A DNA stretch of 43,983 nucleotides. Origin: Streptomyces palmae (GTDB lineage Bacteria > Actinomycetota > Actinomycetes > Streptomycetales > Streptomycetaceae). The notes under the pieces were generated by a model, which did no database searches, was not told the DNA's origin, and saw only the letters and a program-made list of their open reading frames with translations. The stretch is from assembly GCF_004684805.1 (NCBI RefSeq), contig NZ_SRID01000014.1, positions 1 to 43,983 of the forward strand, given 5' to 3'. Shown piece after piece: positions 15,681 to 23,304 of the stretch (its first letter is position 1; every line of letters starts with the position of its first letter). A program made the position numbers and the translations under genes.

Positions 15681-16637
15681 CGTGCGGCCCGAGCGCCAGG
15701 CGTCGAGCAGGCACCGGGCGAAGCGGTCCTCCAGGAACCGGGTGACGCGGACGCCGAAGGCCACGTCCGCGGCCAGCCGGGGCTCGCGGCGGAGCAGGTC
15801 GCCGATGACGTCATGGCGCACGAGTTGCTCGTGGACGGCGTCGGCCTCCACGTGCTCGGCGTAGAACCGCACCGCGGCCGGCCCGGCGCCCAGCCGTTCC
15901 ATCGCCTGGACCAGCCGCCGGGAGGCGGGTGGCGAGGTGGCCTCCACCACGGCGAAGTGGCCCACGAGACCGCCGCGCAGCGCACGGTGCAGTCCCAGCA
16001 GGGACATGACGTTGACCGTGGCGAGGGTGGGCGCGGGGAGGTCGTCGAGGTAGTACCCGTGGGTGTCGTCGAGCCCGAGGTCCCGCATCAGGTCGGCGAA
16101 CAGCCGCGCGTGCACCCGGTCGGCCCGCCCGGCGCCGAACTCGTCGTACTCCACGGCGACCAGGGACGCCTTGGCCCGCCCGGTCAGCCGCGGCACGGCC
16201 CAGACGTGCGGGTCGGCCTCCTTGAGCTGGTAGAGCGAGCGGTGGGCGGCGTACTCGCGCAGCTGCCACAGCTCACCCTCGTCGCGGAGGAACGACGACA
16301 CGCCGGTACCGCCCGCGGGCTCGACCAGCACCTCCCGGAGGGCGGCGTCCACATCGTCACCGTCCGGGACGTCCGCACGCAGCCGCTCCAGGAAGAGCCG
16401 CTCCAGCGCGGCGCGGAAGCGCAGCAGGTCCGGGTCCCACTCCCACTCGTCAGCGACGCCGTGCAGGCCCTGATAGTGCAACTCGTAGCAGAGGCAGAGG
16501 GCGAGCTGGAGGTCATCCCCGTACGGATCGGCGCCGGCGACCGCCGATCCGGCGGGCGGAGCCCGGTCACCGGGCGGTCCGTCGAGCAGGTCCAAGAGGG
16601 CGGCGGACAGCTCGCCGCGCGGACGCGGGCGTCTCAT
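15651..16637 (-). CDS. Iron-containing redox enzyme (heme-oxygenase-like fold)
   Basis: This 328-residue protein fits the iron-containing redox enzyme family, di-iron proteins with a heme-oxygenase-like helical fold. Possible ligand helices carry YELHYQGLHG, VAVEYDEFGAGRADRVHA, GHFAVVEATSPPASRRLVQA and FYAEHVEADAVHE, giving the Glu/His/Asp pattern expected of two metal ligands sets. Related proteins carry out oxidative chemistry on amino or fatty acids, but the substrate cannot be told here. It is convergent with, and overlaps, the CDGSH gene; the methyltransferase-CDGSH-iron enzyme grouping suggests a shared role. No clear ribosome site was found for ATG 16637. Confidence 0.88.
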   Translation of the reverse strand: MRRPRPRGELSAALLDLLDGPPGDRAPPAGSAVAGADPYGDDLQLALCLCYELHYQGLHGVADEWEWDPDLLRFRAALERLFLERLRADVPDGDDVDAALREVLVEPAGGTGVSSFLRDEGELWQLREYAAHRSLYQLKEADPHVWAVPRLTGRAKASLVAVEYDEFGAGRADRVHARLFADLMRDLGLDDTHGYYLDDLPAPTLATVNVMSLLGLHRALRGGLVGHFAVVEATSPPASRRLVQAMERLGAGPAAVRFYAEHVEADAVHEQLVRHDVIGDLLRREPRLAADVAFGVRVTRFLEDRFARCLLDAWRSGRTSLRAPLPGS

Positions 16638-17140
16638 CCCTCCTGCTTACCACCCCTCGCCAGGGCCCGCACGCCGACACCGCCCGCCCGGCCCGGGCCG
16701 TCCAGGCCGATCGCCCCGCCCAGCGGCCGGCGCCTGCCACAGGCCGCGGCCGGATGGGTGGCAAGGCGAACACCGCGGCGGATCCGCGACACCTTCCTCA
16801 CCAGCGCGTTCCGTGCGGAGTTCCAAGCCGTCGGCTCGACGGCTCGGGTCACGACGGCCGCATGGCACGCGGTCCCATGGGCGCGGGCCGGTTCTCGCCG
16901 GCAGCCGAGACATCGGGACGTACCGCAGGCCGTCCTCACCACCCGAGCTGCCGCGGCATCCCCGGCCCAGCCTTCACAGAACCCGTCGGCCCAGCTCGTT
17001 ACCGCCAACTCCCCGACTGTGACAGGGTGTTGCATCGGTGAAGCGCCATGTGGGCTGCGGCTGTCGGTGAGCCGGCATCGTCAGTCACCGGTGCGCGGGC
17101 GACCTGCACCCCACCCTCGGCACGGACTGGAGCAGGACTG
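16638..17140. other. Intergenic region before the multidomain immunity-like gene
   Basis: About 500 bp between two divergent genes. Open frames on both strands lack recognisable protein signatures and ribosome sites. It should carry two promoters; I could not identify convincing -35/-10 elements. Confidence 0.5.
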
Positions 17141-19294
17141 ATGACCGGCTATGTGATGGCTGCCACCGACGCCGGTGGTAAACGGCTCGGGGAACGCGTC
17201 GTCGCCACCGCGCCCACCCTGGGCGAAGCCGCCCAGCTCGGCGACAGCCATCGGATGAACTATGTGTCGGTCCGCCACGGCCACGACATCACCCTCTACG
17301 GGAGAGACACCACCGGCACCTGGTCGGTCCTCGTCGCCGATGCGCCCGCCGCTGTCGTCGTGGAGATACGCCGGCAGCACGATGCCCGGTGCCGGCCGGG
17401 GCCGGACTGGGACGACGAAGCCCAGGTGGGCTTCGAGTACGCCCCCGCCCCGGACAGCGGCTATCTGCTGACCGCCGTCGGGGTGGACGGCGAGCCGTTC
17501 GGAGAGCGCGTCAGCCCCACGGCGCCCACCCCCACCGAGGCCGCCGAGCTCGGCGGTCGCCACGGGTCGGACTACGTCATAGCCGGCCGGGACGACAGCG
17601 ACGTGGTCACGCTCTACGGGCGGGACGCCGGCGGCTCCTGGTCGGTGATCGCGGCCGATGTCGACGTGGACACCGCCGAGGAGATGTGCCTCTGGTTCGA
17701 CCTCACGCAGCACTACCGAGGCCGATCGCCGGCCGGCCACCACCCCCTCGACGACGTCCCGGCGCCCGAGGACGGGCGGATGGCGGCGCCACAGGCGATC
17801 TCACTGGTGGTGGCAGAGGTTCGCTCACGCGACCTGGACCACCCGACACAGGGTCTGACGGCGGATCGCTTCGCGGCGGGCTGGAGCGTATACGCCCCGG
17901 TGGACGTCGACGACAGCGACCCGATGGCATTCCTGGACATACCGGTGGGCCGATCGGTGTTCCTCGTCAGCGACGCCGGGCGGGTCAAGGAGATCTCGAG
18001 TGCGATCCCGCCGCAACAGGCGGAGGCGTTGTTCACCGCCGAGGAGGCCTACGTCCGCCGGCAGCTCGCCGAGGAACGCTTCATGGCCGATCTCAGGGGC
18101 GAGGTCATGCGGCTCGACTCCGCGTCCGGCCGCTCCGCGGGCATCGGCTCGTTCACCGTGGACGGTCCCTCCCAGGAGGTGATCGCGACCAGGGCGTCCC
18201 GGCTGGTCGGCCCGATCGCCCAGCAACTGGCGCTGCTCGGCCCGCCGGGATGGGACCACTTCACCGCCGTCTTCTCCTGCACGGTCTCCGGCGAGGTCAC
18301 CCGGCTGCGGTTCCGGTCCGGGAAACGGAGCACCGAGGCCCGGGTACCCGAGCGGACAGCCGTGCTGGTCCGCCGGCAGCGGCACCTCGCCGCGCGCATG
18401 CCGGCCGGGCCGTGGTGGCGCCTGCTGCTCACCGTCAGCCACAGCCCGGGAACGGGCGCCCGGATGACCACCGACTACGACTACGGCGACCAGCCCTTCC
18501 CCGAGGAGGATCTGCTGGCCCCGGAGCACTACCGCAACGACCTGGCCGCCTACCCGCGCACCCACACACCGGCATGGCTGTCCGCGTACGCCGCGGGCGC
18601 CGGCCGGCCCGGCCGCGCGACCACCCCCACGGCACCGCAGGCCAGCACCGGGGCGGCGGGGCGGCCCTCCAGCCCCCGGCAGGACCGGACGGCGATACCG
18701 CCCGAGCGGCCGGCGCAGCCTGGACCGGTTCCCGTGCTCGATACGCGGATCGGGCGGAAGCGTCTCTACGCCGACCCCCATGAGATCACCTACGGAAAGA
18801 AATCGATCGCGCTCGACCAGGTGGAGTGGGTCGGTTACGCGGCGACCCACACCGCCACCAAGCGCTTCCTGTACCCGACGACCCACGACAGCACATGGGA
18901 CTTCGTCGTGGGCAGATACCCGTACCACGGCGGGCCCTCGGTCCGGGTGGGCTTCTACCGGACGGGCCGCCGAGCCGAGCAGCCGGAGGAGTGGGCGTTC
19001 CTGGTGAACCTGGTCAGGCAGTACGTGGAGCCCCGGTTGCTGGCGGAGTCGGTCGCGCGGGTCCGCCGAGGTGAGACCGTGACCGTCGGCGGCGGCGTCA
19101 AGGTGGACCAGGCAGGCATCGCGTGCGCGAAGCCACGGCTCGCGCTGCCCTGGGGGTCCCTCCACAGCTCACAGCTCAACGGCGGCATGATCTGCGTCTA
19201 TCAGAGGGGCAGCGAAAAACCGGTACTGACCGTGCCGCTGAGCCACCCCAACGCGGCATTGATTCCCGACCTCTTCGCGGCGCTCACCTCGTGA
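17141..19294 (+). CDS. Large multidomain protein with immunity-like modules
   Basis: This 717-residue cytosolic protein looks like a string of small domains. Residues about 2-95 and 106-200 are two diverged copies of one unit (compare ATDAGGKRLGERVVATAPT with GVDGEPFGERVSPTAPT, and ITLYGRD with VTLYGRD). Residues about 225-320 (RFAAGWSVYAPVDVDD, VFLVSDAGRVKEISS) resemble YrhB/Imm35-like immunity domains. About 345-490 (WDHFTAVFSCTVSGEV, MTTDYDYGDQPFPEEDL) resembles the YezG/DUF600 immunity family. After a proline-rich linker, residues about 535-717 look like a PH-like domain (RKRLYADPHEITYGKKSI). ATG 17141 is used, with GGAGCAGGA upstream. No toxin gene is adjacent. Domain names are by eye only. 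Confidence 0.8.
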   Translation: MTGYVMAATDAGGKRLGERVVATAPTLGEAAQLGDSHRMNYVSVRHGHDITLYGRDTTGTWSVLVADAPAAVVVEIRRQHDARCRPGPDWDDEAQVGFEYAPAPDSGYLLTAVGVDGEPFGERVSPTAPTPTEAAELGGRHGSDYVIAGRDDSDVVTLYGRDAGGSWSVIAADVDVDTAEEMCLWFDLTQHYRGRSPAGHHPLDDVPAPEDGRMAAPQAISLVVAEVRSRDLDHPTQGLTADRFAAGWSVYAPVDVDDSDPMAFLDIPVGRSVFLVSDAGRVKEISSAIPPQQAEALFTAEEAYVRRQLAEERFMADLRGEVMRLDSASGRSAGIGSFTVDGPSQEVIATRASRLVGPIAQQLALLGPPGWDHFTAVFSCTVSGEVTRLRFRSGKRSTEARVPERTAVLVRRQRHLAARMPAGPWWRLLLTVSHSPGTGARMTTDYDYGDQPFPEEDLLAPEHYRNDLAAYPRTHTPAWLSAYAAGAGRPGRATTPTAPQASTGAAGRPSSPRQDRTAIPPERPAQPGPVPVLDTRIGRKRLYADPHEITYGKKSIALDQVEWVGYAATHTATKRFLYPTTHDSTWDFVVGRYPYHGGPSVRVGFYRTGRRAEQPEEWAFLVNLVRQYVEPRLLAESVARVRRGETVTVGGGVKVDQAGIACAKPRLALPWGSLHSSQLNGGMICVYQRGSEKPVLTVPLSHPNAALIPDLFAALTS

Positions 19295-19471
19295 CGGCCA
19301 AGCGCCGGCCACCGTTCGTCCAGCCAAGGCCTCGGCGGCACCTTGAGGACCATCCCACCAGCCTCGCCGGCCAGCGCGGTGGCCGACGACATGCGGCAGA
19401 TCCGCCGGGCCAAGCGGACCTCATCGAGGGGGACACCCGGATGACCTGGCCATCGGGGTCGGCGAAGGCTG

Positions 19472-19894
19472 TCACCGGACAACCGTGATCCTCGGGAGCG
19501 GTTGCCGCCATCCACCCATTTCCGCAGCAAGAACTCGGCGTGCCAAGCACCGAGTCTGGGCCCACCCCGCGTCGGTGGACAGGGCGTCCGTTGTCCACCG
19601 ATCGGTGATCTCGTCGTCGCTCATCCCGCTGAGGATCGCGTCGATCTTCCCCAGGGCGGCCATCACTCCGCCGGAGAGCCGGCCTTCGGCCACCAGGGCG
19701 TCGGCCATGCGAAAGGCATGATCGAAGTCCAAAGCGATCTCGTCCGCCATCACGCCATGGCTGTCCAGCCAGGCGGCCTGGGTTTGGGCATCAGCTGCCA
19801 ACACGGCCAGCGATTCGATCAGCAGACGCTGACGGAACAAGGGACCAGGTGTCTCCACACCACGATCGTCGCATGGCCCCTCTCCCGCGCCCAC
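19472..19894 (-). CDS. Small hypothetical protein
   Basis: This 140-residue acidic, mainly helical protein is unrecognised. Sequence features are AVLAADAQTQAAWLDSHGV, ALDFDHAFRMADALVAEG and ILSGMSDDEITDRWTTDAL. It contains no signal or membrane segment. GTG 19894 is the longest start; GTG 19858 (before ETPGPLFRQR) is an equally plausible one, with no decisive ribosome site for either. It is convergent with the multidomain immunity-like gene and lies upstream of the conflict-type operon in the opposite direction. Its size and helical content would suit an immunity or antitoxin-like protein, but that is only a guess. The 177 bp before it (19295-19471) hold nothing firm. Confidence 0.65.
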   Translation of the reverse strand: MGAGEGPCDDRGVETPGPLFRQRLLIESLAVLAADAQTQAAWLDSHGVMADEIALDFDHAFRMADALVAEGRLSGGVMAALGKIDAILSGMSDDEITDRWTTDALSTDAGWAQTRCLARRVLAAEMGGWRQPLPRITVVR

Positions 19895-20006
19895 CAGTGG
19901 TGCCGAGGTTCTCCGGGGTGGCGGTGAGTGCCGTGCGCGGTAGGCCGGAGATCGACCACCAGGGAATCGCCTGGAAGCTACCTCGGAGTTCGGCTTCGGG
20001 GTGGCT

Positions 20007-20070
20007 AAATGATCATTTCAAGATTCTCGGATAAAGGGATCGTCCTACGTCCTGTTGTGCCATCATGATG
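20007..20070. promoter_or_regulatory. AT-richer control region with two palindromes, upstream of the large operon
   Basis: The 254 bp before the eight-gene operon are less GC-rich than the surroundings. They contain two perfect palindromes: AAATGATCATTT (20007-20018) and CATCATGATG (20061-20070). A possible promoter is TTGTGC (20055-20060) with TACGAG 18 bp later, just overlapping the second palindrome. These may be binding sites for a regulator not encoded in the window. Confidence 0.45.
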
Positions 20071-20148
20071 CACTCGGGTACGAGCACTTCCGGTCGGCGG
20101 TCGAGTGTGTCGTGGTGATCAAGTGCGCGGCCCGAGAGGCGAGACGGC

Positions 20149-22116
20149 ATGTCGACATCGGTGATCGACAGATCGCATCGGGGGAGTCGCCGGATGGGAG
20201 GATCCCATATTGATCAAGCGTGCCCGGTGTGCGGAAATCCCGAGCAGGGCACCGAGTTCTGCGCGGTCTGCGCATGGCTGCTCCACGATGATCCGGTTCT
20301 GGGCGACCTGACCGAGGAGGACGTGCGCCGGGCGGCCTCGGCGCTGCGGGCGGCCGAACACGCCTGGGACGTACGGGCGGCGGCGCTCGCGGTGCGGGGC
20401 GCCGACGTCCGCGACGGCGGTGGCGGCGGACCGGTCGCGGACGTACTCCGCGGGGGGCCGCCCAGGCCGGGGGAGAAGGTGCCGTCGCCCCCGGAGGATT
20501 CTCCCGGGAATATGCCAGAAGCAGGCGCGGCAGGGTGTCGGGACATTCTCGACGAGCTGCTCGGCCGCCATGTCGAGGAATTGCTGTTCATCGAATTCAC
20601 GCCTGAGGGCGTGCAGGTGATCAAGGTTTCGGTGGGCGAGGGGGGAATACCGCGCCACACCGACGGGGGAAGCACCGAATGGCGTTCCCTGGCGCCGGCG
20701 CTCGACGCCCGCGAGGATATCCGCCGCTTTCAACTCGCGGGCGGTATCGGCACGCTGCCGCCCGTCGGGCGCACGGAATTCGACGCCACCGTCCGGCGCT
20801 GGCTCAGGGCGTACATCCCGCCCTCCCGCGAACGCTCCCTGGTGCTGCTGACCCCCCGCGGCGGATGGGTCCTGCTGGAGCGCGCCGCGGCCATCGTGCG
20901 CGGCGCCTATCCCCTCCGGGCCGAGCTGCGCAGGGGCCACGCGGTCGCCGCGGACGGTCCGACCCCCGATGCGGTGGGGGAGGTACTGCGCACCGCGCCG
21001 CTGCTGGCCGACCACACGCTGCTGCTGGCCCGAGCCGACCGGCTGACCGGTGCCGTGCGCCCGCACAGCCATGTGCTCTTCCCCGCCGGTTCCCGGCTCG
21101 CCCCCGGGGAGACGGCGACCGCGGAGGTCGTCGTGCACGGCGGAGTCGGCCCCCCGGCGCCGCTGCTGCTGCCCGTGCTGGCCGGCGCGCCCGCCGCCGA
21201 CGGCACCGGCGCCGTTCCGCTGGCCGTCCACCAGGTCACCGTGGGACCGCTGGAACAGGCCCGGTTGCGCTTCGTGCTGCGCGGGCCCGGCGAGGTCGAC
21301 CTGGTCGCACCCGCCGCCGGCGCCCCGGGAACGCAGGGGCGGCGGTCCGCCGTCGACGTGCCCGGCCTGGTCCGCCGACTGCCCCGCCGCGTCATCCGCC
21401 CGCCCCGGCTGGAGCTCCTGTGCACCGTCGAACTCAGCGGCGCGCAGCAGGCGGAGACCGAGGAGCGGCTGGCCTTCGTCCGCGACCTGATCACCGCACT
21501 GGCCCGGCAGGACGGATCCGGTGCCGCCTTCCGCGCCGGCGCGGTCGGCCACTACGACCACGCGGTCCACGAGAACCTCTACACCTCCCGGCGCACCCTG
21601 CTGCAGGCGCCGGTGCCGGCCGGCCCCCCGCACACCACGCTCGCCGCACTGGCCGGCTGGCGGCCCGCACAGCGCACCCAGGACATGGCCTCCTCGCTGG
21701 AGGACGCGCTCAAGGCGCTGGTGCAGCTCGTCACCGGTGCCGCCGGTGCCACCGGCGCCGAGGACGTACGGCGCGTGGTGCTGATCGTCGCGCGCAGGCC
21801 GCCGGGACTCCCCGAGCAGCGCGGCATCGTCCCGGCCTGTCCGCTCGGGGTGGACTGGCAGCCGGCGCTCGACCGGCTGCGCGCCGCCGGCGTACAGGTG
21901 ATGACCAGAGCGGACCCGGTCACCGGTCCGCTGCCCTACGACCACCCGGGCGCCGCGGCCCGGCGCTACGCCGACGCGGCGTGGGCGGCCCTCTCCGCCG
22001 ACGGCGCCTTCCGACCCGGCACCGACTCGGCGGCGGACGTGGCCAGGGCACTCGCCCCGCCGTGGCGGCTGGAGGGCCCCGACTGCCGCCTGGCCTTCGC
22101 CGCCCCGCTCATATGA
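20149..22116 (+). CDS. Zinc-ribbon protein with degenerate vWA domain
   Basis: First gene of the operon, 655 residues. A C4 zinc ribbon is formed by Cys25, Cys28, Cys38 and Cys41 (CPVC, CAVC). A variable linker and a middle domain (about 130-290) follow, then a beta-rich part (about 300-410) and a C-terminal von Willebrand factor A-like fold (about 423-640). In it the usual DxSxS is replaced by VELSG, the TxD-type helix TQDMASSLEDALKAL is kept, and the LxDG strand reads VLIVARRPPG, so the metal site is broken. ATG 20149 is used; ATG 20194 with a GGGGGAG ribosome site is a serious alternative. It is likely a cytosolic scaffold or sensor. The next gene is 27 bp downstream. Confidence 0.82.
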   Translation: MSTSVIDRSHRGSRRMGGSHIDQACPVCGNPEQGTEFCAVCAWLLHDDPVLGDLTEEDVRRAASALRAAEHAWDVRAAALAVRGADVRDGGGGGPVADVLRGGPPRPGEKVPSPPEDSPGNMPEAGAAGCRDILDELLGRHVEELLFIEFTPEGVQVIKVSVGEGGIPRHTDGGSTEWRSLAPALDAREDIRRFQLAGGIGTLPPVGRTEFDATVRRWLRAYIPPSRERSLVLLTPRGGWVLLERAAAIVRGAYPLRAELRRGHAVAADGPTPDAVGEVLRTAPLLADHTLLLARADRLTGAVRPHSHVLFPAGSRLAPGETATAEVVVHGGVGPPAPLLLPVLAGAPAADGTGAVPLAVHQVTVGPLEQARLRFVLRGPGEVDLVAPAAGAPGTQGRRSAVDVPGLVRRLPRRVIRPPRLELLCTVELSGAQQAETEERLAFVRDLITALARQDGSGAAFRAGAVGHYDHAVHENLYTSRRTLLQAPVPAGPPHTTLAALAGWRPAQRTQDMASSLEDALKALVQLVTGAAGATGAEDVRRVVLIVARRPPGLPEQRGIVPACPLGVDWQPALDRLRAAGVQVMTRADPVTGPLPYDHPGAAARRYADAAWAALSADGAFRPGTDSAADVARALAPPWRLEGPDCRLAFAAPLI

Positions 22117-22143
22117 CCCACCGTCCCGGTACGAGGAGACCCC

Positions 22144-23304
22144 ATGTCCGCTGATTTCTACGACCCGAACAAGAAGTCGTCCGGCGGTCCGACGACGTCC
22201 TCCGCCGGTGGCCCCGCAGCGTCCGCCGAGCCCGCACCGCCGCCCATCCCGCCGCCCGCGGGCGCGCCCGCCTACCCGGTCCAGCCGCCGCTGCCGCCGG
22301 TGGCGGACGGCAACCTGGAACCGCTGCGCATCCCGACCGCGCCGCAGGGTGAGGGGGCGGCCCAGGACCGCGTCCGGATCGGGCTGTGGGGCGCGCCGCG
22401 CTCGGGCAAGACGACCTATCTGGCCGCGCTGCCGATCGCCGCGATGCAGGGCCGGCGGCACAGCCCGCACAACTGGCTGATCAGCGGCATGACACCGGAG
22501 GCCAACAACTTCCTCGGCGACAGCGTCTCCCAGCTCGCGGTCCGGCGGGTCTTCCCTCAGGCCACCGTGGGCATCCAGAACATGAGCTGGGCGTTCCAGG
22601 GCGAGGTGGCGCCGTCGGGGATGATGCGGCACCGGACCCAGCAGGTGAGCTTCGTACTGGAGATCCAGGACGCCTCGGGCGAGGTGTTCAAGCGGGACCA
22701 CCCCCAGCACCAGGGGATCGTCGACCAGCTGGCCCGGGCCCAGGGCCTGATCTACCTCTTCGATCCCCTCGGCGACGCCCAGGAACTGACCGAGAGCCTG
22801 ACCTTCTTCTACTCGACGCTGAACGAACTGAGCACGCGCATCCGGGACATGGGCGGGCACTACCGCGGCCGACTGCCGCACCATGTCTCCGTCTGCGTCG
22901 CCAAGTTCGACCACCCGGACGTCTTCCGGCCCTCCGTGGAGGCGGGCTGGGTCACCCAGGACACGGTGGGCTCGCAGCTGCCCAGGGTCCCCGCACAGCT
23001 CAGCGAGCGCTTCTTCCAGTGGATGTGCGACGACTTCCGCGGCTCCAACGCCCGCCTGGTGCGCGACGGGCTGGCCAACTTCTTCCATCCCGACCGCATC
23101 AGCTACTACGCCACGTCGGCCATCGGGTTCCGGCTCAATCCGCAGCACGTCTTCGACTACCGCAACTACGTCAACGAGGAGATCGTCGACGGCGTGCGCC
23201 GGATCTGCACCTCGCCCGAGCCCATCAACGTCCTGGAACCGCTGACCGACCTGGAGCACAACATCCGCACCGCACGCGCCGGGCGCAAGGGGTGGCGGCG
23301 GTGA
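22144..23304 (+). CDS. TRAFAC-like GTPase (double-GTPase family type)
   Basis: This 386-residue P-loop GTPase starts with a disordered Pro/Ala-rich tail of about 75 residues, then the G1 motif GAPRSGKT (83-90), a G3-like DxxG in EIQDASGEVF, and a G4-like AKFD (VCVAKFDHPDVF) in place of NKxD. Conserved tryptophans and the NNFLGDSV region fit the TRAFAC-type GTPases that pair with GTPase-associated protein 1 in actinobacterial conflict systems (family name from memory). It should be a cytosolic switch or assembly factor. Ribosome site GAGGAG is five bases before the ATG. Its stop overlaps the next start (GTGA), strong coupling to its predicted partner. Only one GTPase is present, though the family name implies pairs. 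Confidence 0.85.
   Translation: MSADFYDPNKKSSGGPTTSSAGGPAASAEPAPPPIPPPAGAPAYPVQPPLPPVADGNLEPLRIPTAPQGEGAAQDRVRIGLWGAPRSGKTTYLAALPIAAMQGRRHSPHNWLISGMTPEANNFLGDSVSQLAVRRVFPQATVGIQNMSWAFQGEVAPSGMMRHRTQQVSFVLEIQDASGEVFKRDHPQHQGIVDQLARAQGLIYLFDPLGDAQELTESLTFFYSTLNELSTRIRDMGGHYRGRLPHHVSVCVAKFDHPDVFRPSVEAGWVTQDTVGSQLPRVPAQLSERFFQWMCDDFRGSNARLVRDGLANFFHPDRISYYATSAIGFRLNPQHVFDYRNYVNEEIVDGVRRICTSPEPINVLEPLTDLEHNIRTARAGRKGWRR

Noticed and set aside
16634..17035. 133-codon minus-strand open frame before the iron-containing redox gene
   Set aside because: Composition is rich in Ala, Arg and Gly with no recognisable motif, no ribosome site, and it runs into the start of a real gene.
19284..19471. Minus-strand stretch with FADPDGQVIRVSP, like the end of a glyoxalase/VOC protein
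   Set aside because: The similarity covers only about 13 residues and the adjoining sequence does not fit the fold. Another frame here (PLDEVRLARRI, LKVPPRPWLDERW) also looks partly coding, so no call is safe.
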